Shown piece after piece: positions 42,528-54,180 of a stretch of DNA of 64,000 nucleotides. Source of the DNA: Litsea cubeba (taxonomy: Eukaryota > Streptophyta > Magnoliopsida > Laurales > Lauraceae); assembly GCA_012931725.1 (NCBI GenBank), contig CM022949.1, positions 58,523,922 through 58,587,921 on the forward strand. The letters run 5' to 3'. The notes below the pieces were generated by a model. The model was given only the letters and a program-made list of their open reading frames with translations. It did no database searches and had not been told where the DNA came from. Each line of letters opens with the position of its first letter. The stretch's first letter is position 1. Made by a program: the position numbers and the translations under genes.

Positions 42528-44422
42528 TGAAAGTCCTTGGGATCCTAACCCTAGAGGGGGGGTGAATAGGGTGAGCTACTAATAGTGACTAACTATGACC
42601 AATTTTAATTTTCTATAAACTAACTAGTCACTAGTGATGATAACAAGCACAATGCGGAAGCTAAATACATACAATCACCACAAGAGCATGCACCACAACA
42701 CAATATTTATAGTGGTTCGGCCAACGTGCCTACATCCACTACCGGCTTGTGCTCTCACACCCCACCGGATTTCCACTAATATGCTTTTCAAAAGGCTAAG
42801 CAATAACCTCTACAACTATGCTTTTCTAGGCTAAGCAATAACCTTACAATGTGCTTTTATAGGCTAAGCAATAACCTTTACACAATGCTTTTATATGGCT
42901 AAGCAATAACCTTACAATCAAATGACTTAAGCAATAACCTCTACAACTATGCTTTTCTAGGCTAAGCAATAACCTTACAATGTGCTTTTATAGGCTAAGC
43001 AATAACCTTTACACAATGCTTTTATATGGCTAAGCAATAACCTTACAATCAAATGACTTCTCTCAAAGAAAGTGTTTTTCACAAAACACTCTAAGAGATT
43101 ACAATTAAGCTCAAAGTTACAATGCCTCTTTAATAGGCTAATTTGAAAGTGAAAACTAAACTCACACAACACACTAATGAGTGCAAAGATGTATGCTAAT
43201 GAGGTGTGTGTGTGACAACTTCAATCAAGTTTAAAAAGTAAAGTCCAATGAATATATGCTCAAAGCAATTCAAAGATTAAAGCACATAGAAAGAATTGAT
43301 TGAAGTTTAAATGCAAATCACATGAACAAATCCTAACTTGTTGATGATTTAAAAAATCAAGGCTCACAAGTTGTATGAAATTAATTTGCCTTAAACATGT
43401 GATGCATTTTTAGTGTTGTTTTCAAAAACAAGATTTAACAAAGGTTTTAAAAAGATTGAAAACAACAATGATGATTCAAACAAGTTAAATTAACATGTTA
43501 TAAAGAAATCAAAGTTTTAAACATAACATGTTTAACAAAGTTTAAAACTAAACTAAGTTTGAATCAAAGAAAAGAATTCATTACAACTTAATATCAAAGA
43601 TTGAATGGAAGTAATGAATTCATTTCATCATAGTTATCATGCTAAAAACATTTACCAAAGATTTAAAACCAAGCATGAAACATATGATTAAATTAAGCAA
43701 AGCTTACTTGGAGATTTAACTTCATGATCCAAGCTTTAGCTTCCTTAATGACCTTCTTAATCCCCTTGGTTCATCCCCTTTATCTTCTCTTCAAACACCT
43801 CCAAGAAGGCTCCAAGTTTGTTCAAAAGTTCCAACATTTTTCCAAAGGGAATGAAGCCTTTTTATACACAGAAAACAGAGTTTCTGCGTGTCCCCGGTCG
43901 ACCCCATGACAGGCCCGGTCGACCGACCCTTAACGGTCAGAAAAATGACCGTTGGAGAGCCAAACGGCTCTCTGCCCAGTCGACCCGCAGTGTACGCGGT
44001 CGACCGAGATGTGTACCCGGTCGACCGAGTACACTGGGCCCTGGGCCACTTTTCCCATTTTGCATACTTTTGCAATTTTCAAAGATTTTTGATGTGGGAC
44101 TTGTTGGGGCCATTAAATCAAGCTTGAAACATGATTTAAATCAATCTAAGTATTTTTTAAAATCATGAATCATAAAAAGCCACAAATCATTTGAGACTTT
44201 AAAACTTAGGCTAAGCTTGAATTTTGAAATTCCTTTTACAAAATCAATTGCATCCAAAATTAAAACCAATTCATGCATAAAACATGAGTTTTACCATATT
44301 TAAAAACAATGCATGGATAAAATAAGATTTCAATGTTTTCTAAAATAATGCAAGTGTGAGAAATCAAATGATGATTAAAATGATATGCATCCATCAAATT
44401 GCAATACACAAAATTCCTAACA
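42528..44422 (-). repeat. Element C 5' LTR
   Basis: 1895 bp, apparently identical to the 3' LTR except one extra T near 43078, inside the AGTGTTTT hairpin. The GTCGAC array is at 43897-44025. Confidence 0.93.
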
Positions 44423-45397
44423 CCTGGCACTCGCGAGTTGCCTTCTATCCTTTCTTCTTGATCGGATGTGTAAGCCTCCACAGCCTCCCTTAAGCTTGAA
44501 GACCCCGAGCTGGTGGAAGCGGATGCCTCGGCACCAAATGCAGCTCGGCTCGCAACGGGATCAGTCAGCGGAATACCCCCGTGCACAGCCAAAGTGACAG
44601 AGGGCAAGCCGGTATGCAGCTCGTCCCCCGACGCTGACTCAACCCTCTTGTAATGACCACGATACCTTGGCGTATAGCCTAACAGCTTCCAGGTCGCCCT
44701 GTTCTCATACCCGGTGTAATTCTCGACCTTTTTATGGTCGGCGACGTCCTTCTTCCAACTGTCGCACGCCGTTTGACGCTGCCTCTCTCGCAGTTCTGCA
44801 CAATAAACAAGGGTATCAGTTTGGCAGTTCGAAAGTTGGGCGAAATAAGCAAAATGAAGGGACGATGTTTACTTGGGACAACCCCGAGATGGCGCGGGAC
44901 CATGTGCGTCCTGTCCTCACTGGCGCCGAACTCCCAATCCCCCGAAATGCAGAAAAGGTCGTCCTCGGCATTCTTACCCGAGTCTTTTAAAGCCAAGACG
45001 AAGCCCTTTCGGAGCTGTTTCACCCGAAGATAGTAGTTGCCTCCCCCGGCCTTACAAATGTCATATACATCCTCGATATCATGGACACCAAGGTTGATCC
45101 CTAAAACCTCATTCAACTTTGCCATGTCCATAACGACCTTGTAGCCGTTGGGCATCAACTGACAAGGGGCAAGGGACCAAGCACTGAGGCAAGCCCTCAG
45201 CAGGGCGTGTAAGGGAAATCTAACCGCCCTCGATCACGGAGATCAAGGGGAACGACATCCAGCCGCTGGACCAGCAGCGCAGGGCGTGGTCACAGGGAGT
45301 CGCTGGCCTGAGGCGAGACCCCCTTTGGGATATTGTACGCTCCCCTAAACTTAGCAATACCCTCGGGTGTCTCTAACTGGAACCTAGGGCTGGCCAT
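44423..45397 (-). pseudogene. Tat antisense extra ORF, 5' part
   Basis: Starts at ATG 45395-45397 (MASPRFQLE) and runs on the minus strand with frameshifts near 45290 and 45215. The region FPLHALLRACLSAWSLAPCQLMPNG through LGINLGVHDIEDVY and LFCISGDWEFG fits the 'putative gypsy type transposon' domain (PF04195 as I recall it). A GTAAAC...TGCAG intron of 77 nt (44872-44796) is supported because splicing joins the frame to an exon open to the element C boundary (RQTACDSWKKDVADHKKVE...). The frame then continues across C at 36639. It is a spliced antisense gene of unknown role. Confidence 0.78.
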
Positions 45398-45931
45398 TTC
45401 TACAGCCTAAGAGAGGGAAGGCAAGAAGAGAACTTGAAAGGCAAAAACCCTAAAGGAATAGAAGCTTGAGATGACTTACAGGGGCGGAAAGGCAAATCAG
45501 GGACGAAAATCACCCTGGGCACGACTTACTGTCTCCTCGCCTGAGCCTCTGGAGAAATCTTTAGAATGAAGACGAAGAGCAGAACGAAGATCAAAGGTAG
45601 AGATAACGGAAACTAGAAGTGAAAGTAAAGAGATAGAGCAGAAGAAGGCGCCCCCATTTATAAGAAGAAGGAAACCCTCCTTGGGCGCCATTTAGGAATT
45701 CGAAAAGATAGCGTCGCTATCCACGCCTGTCTCATCAATTTGTCGGCACAGTTAGTAATGGAACGACACGTATAACTCCCGATTCATTTCCCGGTGTAAG
45801 CCGGATGCGACATTGATTCCCTCGAAGAGTCGAAACGCCGCAAGATAATAATCGAACGTCTCCACTCGGACTCTCTAGCTTCCGACCTCTAAAGGCTAGG
45901 GCCCTAAGGAAGTCACATGATAGGGGGCAAT
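45398..45931. other. Tat 3' non-coding region and polypurine tract
   Basis: It should hold the promoter and leader of the antisense ORF (read leftward); a minus-strand TATAAATGGGGGC near 45650-45662 is a candidate TATA box. AGGGGGCAAT at 45922-45931 is the polypurine tract next to the 3' LTR. No plus-strand gene. Confidence 0.6.
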
Positions 45932-46786
45932 TGTGTGGGGAGACTTTCAAGACTCCAAGATTATGATGATCTCCACGATAAGACACCTATTAGCGCACCC
46001 ACGTGTCGTCCAGGCACACCTCGGCAGCAGGATCAAAGCCTCGGCCGAAACCGGCCCGACTTCGGCCTTCCATGCTGAGCTCGGCTGCGAAGGCTGACCT
46101 CGGCTGTACGCCTGACCCCGGCTAAGGAAGCCGGGTCGGCAGCCGGAATGAAGAAAAACCATGTTCTCGCCCCCACGTCCGCCACGTCATCGGACACGTG
46201 GCAGAGTACAGGCACGAGCCATTGGGATAGATGGGCCATCCCAGCCGTCCACAATCTTCGCCAGATCCCTGACAAGGCGATATCCAGCTACTGTAGCCAC
46301 ATCAGGGCAGGGCCCGAGGATGGATCCGATGGGACCTCAACCGCCAAAGGCTTGAAACATGATCAGGCCCAACATGACGTACATTTAATGCGACGTGGGC
46401 TGATCGGACTAGCATTAAATGCTTCGTGGGCTATGACGGACCCGCATTTATTACTTTGTGGGCTAATGGGATCATTTCCATCAAATCAAGGGGCCCACTC
46501 CAAGATATCAGGTAAAATCATCTATAAATAGCATGACATTCTATGACAAAGGTATGCACAAACATTCCCTCTTGAGCCGTTATTCTGTCTCACTTCTCCC
46601 TCTTCCTCCTCTGTTTAGTACATACACTAACTTAGGCATCGGAGAGCCTTGTGCCACTCAGGCCAGGGTCCTCTGACCGTTTGTTCCTCCCCTTTCAGGC
46701 TTAAATGCGGCTAATCTTCATCACATGTTTGGATAAGTCCTACCAGGCACCCCATAATCTTGTGAGTTAAAGTTTTTGCACTTACA
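45932..46786 (+). repeat. Tat 3' LTR
   Basis: 855 bp, TGTGTGGGG...CTTACA, uninterrupted. It has TATA at 46523-46530. Several substitutions separate it from the 5' LTR. A 127-codon frame present in both LTRs (27877-28260 and 46148-46531) reflects the duplicated LTR rather than a gene. Confidence 0.92.
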
Positions 46787-46791
46787 GTTAG

Positions 46792-47642
46792 ATTTTTGGG
46801 GCTTTCTTTGGTAGAGTGAGCTTGGGTTGACCGAGGTTTGAGGTTTGGTTTAGCTTCTGATTAGAGGCAAGTATTTAATTTAAATTGCATATTTTGGATG
46901 GTTAATCTTGATTTAACTCTTGAGATGTTAATCATGTTTAAGGAAAATAAATATGTTTTGTTAGCCCCTTCCATTGTTGGATTTTTTTGGGGAAAATCTA
47001 ATTTTAAGGGTTTTGATTTTATTTGAATGGGCCTTAATAATTGGAAAAATGGATTTCCTTAGCCCTGTGAAGCCAGCCATCACCCCAGTCTTCACTATGA
47101 ACCCTTGTCTGAAGAGGCCACCCCCCACGTGTGGGGCCCACAATGGGGCCCCTGCCTCTTTGATTTAGATCAGTAACAGGCCCCCACCTCAGTCCAGTGG
47201 CCATCAGGCCCATTGGCATTTCCTTCTTCTTTTCCACTTGCCTCGGCTAACTACACCCAATAGCCGTTTCCTTCTTTTCTCTGCCGGCCAGTCTGTCGAC
47301 TGCTCTTCTTCCCAGCGACCATTGCTGCTACTGGCCACCTTTCTTCCTGCACATCTGTCGGCCACACAGCTGTCTTTCCGTCGCTGGCCACCATGCTGCC
47401 TTCTTCCCCAGCGGCCAGCTCTTTCATATTTCCTCCAGCGGCTAGAACCTGCACAACACAGCAGCCACTGCACAGCTTCAGCTCAGTGACCACTCATCCC
47501 CTACAACAGTTCCTCCTCTTCAGCTCTCGGCCATTTATCTCCCTGCACTCAGCTCCCGGCCAGCCTTTTCCCTACACTCAGCGGCCACTCCTCTCCCTGC
47601 ACTCAGCGGTCACTTCTTCTCCCTCGCTCCAACGGCCAACCA
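46792..47642. other. Host sequence with CGGCCACT-rich repeats
   Basis: Continues 17591-18505 after the Tat insertion. From about 47200 it has loosely repeated CAGCGGCCACTC-CTCCCTGCACT units (clear at 47570-47640). The same style resumes at 62248-62870 beyond the solo LTR, so both belong to one older sequence, probably an LTR or leader. No gene. Confidence 0.5.
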
Positions 47643-48775
47643 TGTAAGATCCCGGTCCCACCTATTATATATTTATTATATTTTTATTAGATATTATTAT
47701 TATTATTATTTTAATTAAAATATATTTTAGTTATTTAAGTGGTTAGGATTAAGTGGGGCGCACGTTAGATTAGATGTGTGGATTGGTGAGTTGGGTTAAT
47801 GCGTAGATGACCTGACCCGCAGTTTGACCCGACCCAATGACTTAAGCCCAATACTCTCTTAACCTAATCCCTTCTTTTAAAATAACAGCACGTCTCTATC
47901 TCTTTCCATTTATCTCTGTAACTCTTCCCATTCCCTATTTATCTTCTTCCTTTTTCAACCTCCTAAGCCTCTGCAACTTTAGGATCGAGCCATCAGAATC
48001 AATATCTGAAGATACCATTTTCTTGGTTCAACTTTCTTATAACAGGTAACATTCTCCTCAAACCATTAGGAGTAAATCTATACTCTTGGGTTATCTTCTC
48101 CTTCTTTCCAATGTTTTGTTTTGGGTAGGGTTATAATAGATCTGCTCATCTGGGCATTTCTTTTCCATCTCTGATGTTAGATTGACGATAGGATTGTGAT
48201 CGAGCGCCCCGGTTATCTCGGATTGGGTATTGATAGGATCTCTTGCTTTTTCTATCAACCCAGGTGAAAGGCAAGTTCCGAAACATAATTTGTAAATTTA
48301 ATGCTTGTGTTTCTCGTTGATTCAAGTGTTAATGCATGTATGAACCCCTTTTTATGCCTTTTCTTGTGATATTATTGTGATGCTATTTTGCTTTGCGACG
48401 AGATCGGAGATTTGGGGGCAAATTTGGTTTGTTTTATTGATTCTGCGTTACTGTTGCAGTAACCTCGACCTTCGGTTGACAATAGCACACTTTGTTTGGA
48501 TTCCAAAACCCCTTTTCAACAATTGAAATTCGGTAACATAAGAATCACTGTGGACGATAAAACATGGAAGTTGGATGCAACTCAAACTCTCTAGACCTGT
48601 GCATATCATACCTGAACCAGAATCATCACATAGATCGTTTGGGGCTGTTCCGTGATTTTGACCATGGGACCCAGGTGGGCCACCACTTGCAGATCGGGTC
48701 CCCACATCTGATAGGGGACCCAGGGGTGAACCTAATGGTGGTAGACCCGTGGGGATTGGGTCCAATCTGACCACT

Positions 48776-51700
48776 TGTAATGCCCCAATTCCGAATACCG
48801 AGAAAATCCTCAAAGTACCGAAATTGGCACGCTACTTCTCGGAAAATCCGAGAACTTCCAAGATCGTAGGTCCGCAATGAGGTCCAATTTTAAACTTTTC
48901 CAACAATATTATAACCACGGTTAAAATTAAAGAAGCATAAAGAAATAAGCGGAAGCAATAATAGAGATAGCGGAAGCATAAGGTATCATGAAAGATATAT
49001 CAAGTGTAACGGGCTTATCCAGCCTAAAAATGACATGTGATAAAAAATCAAGGTTTATTTACATATTTCTAAACACTACCTAACTCACTACAAAATATCG
49101 CTCAAAACCCCAAACAAATAGATACTCAAGCCCCTGCCACTGGTACTGGCTCTCCACCCTCCGGCTCGACCACTTGGTCGGCCGGTCCCCATCCGTAGTC
49201 ATCTACTACAGGTGCCTCTACGAGTGCGTACGCATCGCCCTTGAACTCGGGGTCAAGACCTAAGCACCAAGAGTGGATCAGATCTAAAGATCTGGTAAGT
49301 CACAGTATGCAGATAATAGAGGATGTTTGCATCAAAATGAGTAGAGACAGTAATGAAGTCAAGAGAATAGCAATGGTATAGATCCTAGGCAGTTGAGCAA
49401 GATATACAATGTAGAATCAGAATAAGCATAATAATAAACCTACATAAAATGGCACACTCACACAAAAAGGATATCGCAGGATATTATGCCACGGCCCTCC
49501 CATACTGAACACAGTCGCGGCGGGGAAAATCTCACAGTGCTGGGGATTATCTAGCCCCGCAAATAACATCATCCATCAACACACACTGAGACCGGACCCG
49601 GTATCACACCGTCTGTCTCCAACAATGCTCATCATGATAGCCACACAACACTCTCAATAGCTCCTACCAGTGATGATCAGTCCAACTGGCTGAGCTTAGA
49701 TCAACTGAGTGAATGTCTATGCCTCTCAGGAAACAATGAAGGTCTGTGGCTGTCTAGGCTTTGCCTTGCGTGAACAAGGTCCTAACAAAGTCCCTAAGAG
49801 GTCCAAGTATTCATGGAACATAATCCAGGTCCAAGTCCAATCGATGGATCCATACCAAGGCCCATCAAATACATGGCCTGGTCTATAATAGTCCAAGTAA
49901 GACACAAGTCCATTTCCAATGACATATGATCCATTTATACCCAGGATGAGTCACAAGCCCATACAATCTAACCTCTCCAGTCTAGGGTAATCCACATCCA
50001 AACTTAGGCCATAAAAGGGCCCGCCTAGCCACAGACACGGGTCAATGTTCACCCAGTCATATTACCGGGTCACCTCTAAGTAGTCCTAGGTTTAGGTCAT
50101 CCATTTTCCATTTAATTAACAGGTATAAGCAATAATAAGGACAATAGAGTGATAGTAATAATATGAGGGAGATGAATCTCCAAGTACAAGGATCAATGGG
50201 AGATATCAACAGTCCAACCTAAGTAAATGATCCACTTCAGATTCAGGTCTATCTCAGGTAATTCGATCTTTAAGTGAAACCACAGATGCTAAGGAATACT
50301 GTGTTTGGTACTCAGAAGTTATGTGCATCACTGATAACGTATAAAGGTCGAATCATCTTAGATTACATAACCTGGACCTTAATTAGTGGACCCCACGAGT
50401 CAAGGTTGAGCCACACCATCGACTCGTGGTTAGCACAGTGATGGAAGTCTATTTGGATGGTCAATGGGCCCTATACATGATTACAACAATAGAAATTAGA
50501 ATATGGGAAGTGTCACTGTACAGAGTGTGCTCAGCCAACCTCCTGGCCTGGGCAGTCAACTCGGCACACTGGGATCAGAGAAGCAAACACCCTGCAGGCA
50601 ATGCCCGATTGCCTAGAAGTTCCTGTGGGCCCGGCTAACCCCCTGGCCTTGGCAGTTGGCCATGCACACTGAAAGCTCTGGCTAAAAGGGGATGTCCCAG
50701 GTTCTAGTCTCCTTTGTTGGAAACCTGCTTTTTCGGAATCCAGCTCGGAGTTCGGCTAACACTTGAGCTCAATTGAACACTCAGCTCGGTCACCCAGTAG
50801 AGCTCGGCAAAGCATCTAGCTCAGTTCGGTCACCCAGCTAAGTTCGGTAAAGCATTGAGCTCGGTCAGGCATTGAGGTCGGTCAAGCGCTGAGCTCGGTC
50901 AAGCACAGAGCCCGGTCTGGCACTGAGCTCGGTAAAACACTAAGCTCGGCCATAACACTGGGCTCGACCAAGACACTGGGCTCGGCCTAAACACTGAACT
51001 CGGCCTAAACGCGGATCTCGGCCTGAGCATTGTACTCGGCAGAACACTGAGTTCGATCAACACTAAGCTTTACAACACTGAGCTCGGCCAGTGCGGAGCT
51101 CGGTCAGTGCAGAGCTCGGCAGTGTGGAGCTTGGTAGTGCGGAGCTCGATAGTGCTGAGCTCGGTAGTGCTAAGCTCGACAGTTTTGAGCTCGGCCAGTG
51201 CGGAGCTCGGCCATCAAGGCACAGAGACGCTCTGCAACTCCAGAATTCCGGTTTCCTTCTTCAACCAGAGTTCAACCAATCTCATCCAAACTCCACAAAA
51301 CATCCAGAAATAAGAAGAGCACTCCAATATACACCCAACCATTCAAACCACGGGCCATTGATCTTCCAAATAAGATCAACCCATCCATCAATGGCCGGTC
51401 GTCCATGAAAACATGCTCAAAGGTAAATCTAGCAGTCCTAACATCATCTAAATAGAAATACAGAGAATCAAAGACAGTAAACATTCATTCAATATTAAAT
51501 AAGCATATTGCACTTGCCTTAATCAATTGCAAGAAGGAAATGAAAGAGAAAACAGAGATCCAATCCGGTAAAAGACAGTCCCAGCTCTATGGTATCCCAA
51601 ACACACGATCAGCCCCAAAATCTCTGATCTATAGAGATTTCTATTCCTACACCCATTCCCACAAGAGAACTTCTATAAGGAACGAGATCCTGAGAGAGAA

Positions 51701-52320
51701 AGAGAATTTTCTAATGGAATTGAACTAGAAGGGGGTATTCACCTGATTTGAAGGAAGGGGAAGGGATGACTTATGCGAAGAAAAAGAGATCCCAATATAA
51801 GTTGCAGTGATAGGTCGGCAGTGGCTTTCTTCTTCTTAGAAGCCGTACAGTGAGAATGAGAGAGGGGACATGAGAGGGAGATGGGAAATTGGAGGGAAAA
51901 TGGGGAAGGAAGAGAGAAAGAAGGAAATGAAAGAGATGAGCAGTAGCCTTCATTTGGAAATGGGGGGTTTGTTTATATAGGTTGGGTTTTAGGGCTAGGG
52001 ACGAAAGTACCTTTTTAGTTTAAATAGAATGAGGGTTAGGGCCAAGGGCATTTTGGTCTTTGGGTGGGTTCTAGAAGATTCTTTATTGGACACCCCCCTA
52101 TGGTAATTACTAATTTCTAGCTAGGGCCTCTAACAAACAAACTCACTCTAAAATTAACAAAAGACACCCTATTGACTCTACTAATTACACAACTAGACTA
52201 ATCCTAGGAAAATACATAATTACCCTTAACTAAACCCCATAATTAGTATAATTTAAAATACTTAGGCTAATCATAGTATTCAAATTCAAATTGAGGGCCC
52301 ACCAGGGTTGGGGCCTCACA
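48776..52320 (-). repeat. Tekay 3' LTR
   Basis: 3545 bp. It includes the GAGCTC minisatellite at about 50765-51215. Many scattered differences from the other LTR show appreciable age. Confidence 0.92.
50765..51215. repeat. GAGCTC-centred minisatellite in the Tekay LTR
   Basis: About 25 units of 17-18 bp, consensus near GAGCTCGGTCAAGCACT, with GAGCTC as palindromic core. Some units lose the palindrome (GAGGTC, GAGCCC, AAGCTC). It is repeated in the 5' LTR at about 58937-59375 with a different number and order of units at the right end. Confidence 0.88.
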
Positions 52321-52684
52321 TTCCTCCCTCCTTAAAGACATTTGGTCCCCAAATGTAAAAACAAGGTAAGAACATACCTGCGGTAGAAGATGTGGATAAT
52401 CTCTCACCACTTGATCGCGTAGCTCCCAAGTAGCCTCAGCTGGGGTGTGATGCTCCCACTGACCCTTCACAAACTGAATGATCCGGTTCCGAAGCACCTT
52501 CTCCTTGGTGTCGATGATGGCGACTGGCTTGGCGATGTAGGATGTGTCGGGCTGGATGTCGAGCTGCCGGTGGTGCAAAATGTGGGTAGGGTCCTCCACA
52601 TATTTCCTCAACATCGAGACGTGGAAGACGTCGTGCACACCCGATAGCTCTGCTGGCAGCTGAAGTTTTTAGGCGACATCTCCG
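52267..52684 (-). pseudogene. Tekay integrase C-terminus and chromodomain
   Basis: After a TAA at about 52670 the frame reads KLQLPAELSGVHDVFHVSML, the usual GPY-to-chromo linker, then RKYVEDPTHIL and a chromodomain-like part with P-V-x-I-x-D-x-x-x-K-x-LRNR, I-x-x-VKGQW and EATWELRDQV. It reads into the LTR before stopping at 52267. Chromodomains steer integration toward modified histones. Confidence 0.82.
52321..52333 (-). promoter_or_regulatory. Tekay polypurine tract
   Basis: The minus strand reads AAGGAGGGAGGAA, directly against the 3' LTR. Confidence 0.85.
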
Positions 52685-52724
52685 ATCCTGGCCTTAATCT
52701 CAAAGGGTCCAACGTACCTCCGTG

Positions 52725-54180
52725 CTAACCGAATCTGAGGGTGCCTCGAGTTGGGGAAACCTTTAAGAATACACGGTCTCCCTTCTGAAACTCAAGTGGT
52801 CTGCGCCGGTTGTCTACATAGCTCTTCTGTCGACTGCGGCTAATCTTCAGGTTCTCCACTATCTGGTGGATCTTCTCACTGGTGTCGCCAACGATAGACG
52901 GTCCATGGAAACTCCTGACACCAACTTCCTCCCGACAGACTGGGGTCTTGCACTTCCTACCGTACAACGCTTCGAACGGTGCCATCTTGATGCTCGAGTG
53001 GTAACTGTTGTTATAGACAAACTCACAGAGTGACAATGAATCCTCCCAGTTCTCATTGTAATCCAGGACACAAGCTTGCAACATATCCTCTAAAGTCTGG
53101 TTGGTGCGCTCCGTCTATCCGTCCGTCTGAGGATGGTAGGTTGTGCTGAAGCTCAACTTGGTACCTAAGGCCTGTTGTAGACTCTCTTAGAAGTGAGAAG
53201 TGAAGCGCGGATCTCTGTCTGAAACAATCGAAGCTGGAACTCCGTGCAAAGAAACAATCCTATCCACATACAGCTTAGCAAGGACGTCGAGTCCTACTCT
53301 CATCAACACTGGCAAGAAGTGGGCTGATTTGGTCAATCTATCCACGATCACCCAAATGCCACCACTGCGCCTCCTGGTAGCTGGAAGTCCTGCAATAAAA
53401 TCCATGGTAATATGCTCCCACTTCCACTGAGGTATCTCAAGCTGATGAAGTAGCCCTGGTGGCTTCTGGTGCTTTGCTTTAATCTGCTGACATATCAGAC
53501 ATCTAGCCACATAGCCTGTAATCTCTTTCTTCATGTTGTTCCACCAGTAGTAGCTCCTCAAGTTCCTGTACATTTTGGTACTACCTGGGTGAATCGAGTA
53601 TCTGCTGTGGTGTGCGTCTGCTAAGATTTGGTCCTTCAGCTCCTGGATATCTGGTACACACAGCCTGTCCTGGTAGTAGAGCACTCCACCAATCATTCTG
53701 AACTCTGGCCTCTGGTCAATCTGCTCGATCACTCTGACAAGCTTGGGATGGCCGCGTTGACTGTCCTTGACCTCTCCAAGCAACTCTGGTTCCCATGCGG
53801 ACATGGTGGCAAGCAAAACTCTATCGCTGAGTGGCTGAAACTGGACATCCAAGTCACTGAAGACATCGGTCCACACACCCTCTGCTGCTAGAAAATTGAC
53901 TAGGGCGGTCTTCCTGCTCAAAGCATCTGCTACGATGTTCGCCTTACCCGGGTGGTATTTGATAGGGAAGTCGTAATCCTTGATGTACTCCATCCAACGC
54001 CTCTGACGGTTGTTGAGATCATGCTGAGTGAACAGGTACTGCAAGCTGCGATGATCTGAATGGACTTCGAACTTCTCTCCGTAGAGGTAGTGCCGCCACA
54101 TTTTCAGTGCAAACACGACTGCTGCAAGCTCTAGATCGTGAGTAGCATACTTCTTCTCGTGTTCCTTGTCAGCTTGGTCA
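52725..54180 (-). pseudogene. Tekay RNase H (truncated) and integrase
   Basis: RNase H begins only at EHEKKYATHDLELAAVVFALK; the preceding part with the first catalytic Asp is missing, fused directly to the RT end. DHRSLQYLFTQ and ADALSRK follow. Integrase has the H-H-C-C finger (HHSRYSIHPGSTKMY...C-x2-C), D in TMDFIAGLP and D in SDRDPRF. A stop replaces Trp at 53187-53189, the DDE glutamate follows a DG-stop-TER where CAG became TAG at 53115-53117, and a frameshift comes near 52725. Confidence 0.88.

Larger units (their letters stand above)
36640..44422 (-). mobile_element. Element C, non-autonomous SIRE-derived element
   Basis: Perfect CCTGG duplications (36635-36639 and 44423-44427). LTRs of 1894 and 1895 bp appear identical apart from one extra T. 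It has a tRNA-Met PBS, multiple polypurine tracts and one ORF (40984-42429) for the C-terminal part of a SIRE Gag. There is no N-terminal gag domain, protease, integrase, RT or RNase H. About 2.1 kb between ORF and polypurine tracts is a hairpin array. It must have been mobilised in trans, recently. Confidence 0.93.
18511..46786 (+). mobile_element. Tat/Ogre-type Ty3/gypsy element carrying nested insertions
   Basis: Perfect GTTAG duplications flank it (18506-18510 and 46787-46791). LTRs are about 853 bp (split) and 855 bp. The PBS is TGGCACCGTATGTGGGAA, polypurine tract AGGGGGCAAT. It encodes gag, protease, RT, RNase H, an additional archaeal-like RNase H and integrase without chromodomain, plus an antisense extra ORF between integrase and 3' LTR. 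This set defines the Tat lineage. It has been invaded by the solo LTR at 18589, SIRE element B within that, and element C. Many stops and frameshifts show it is dead. Confidence 0.93.

Noticed and set aside
47238..47647. Overlapping Ser/Pro-rich ORFs
   Set aside because: Same CGGCCACT repeat zone as 62248-62870, crossing the solo LTR boundary at 47643.
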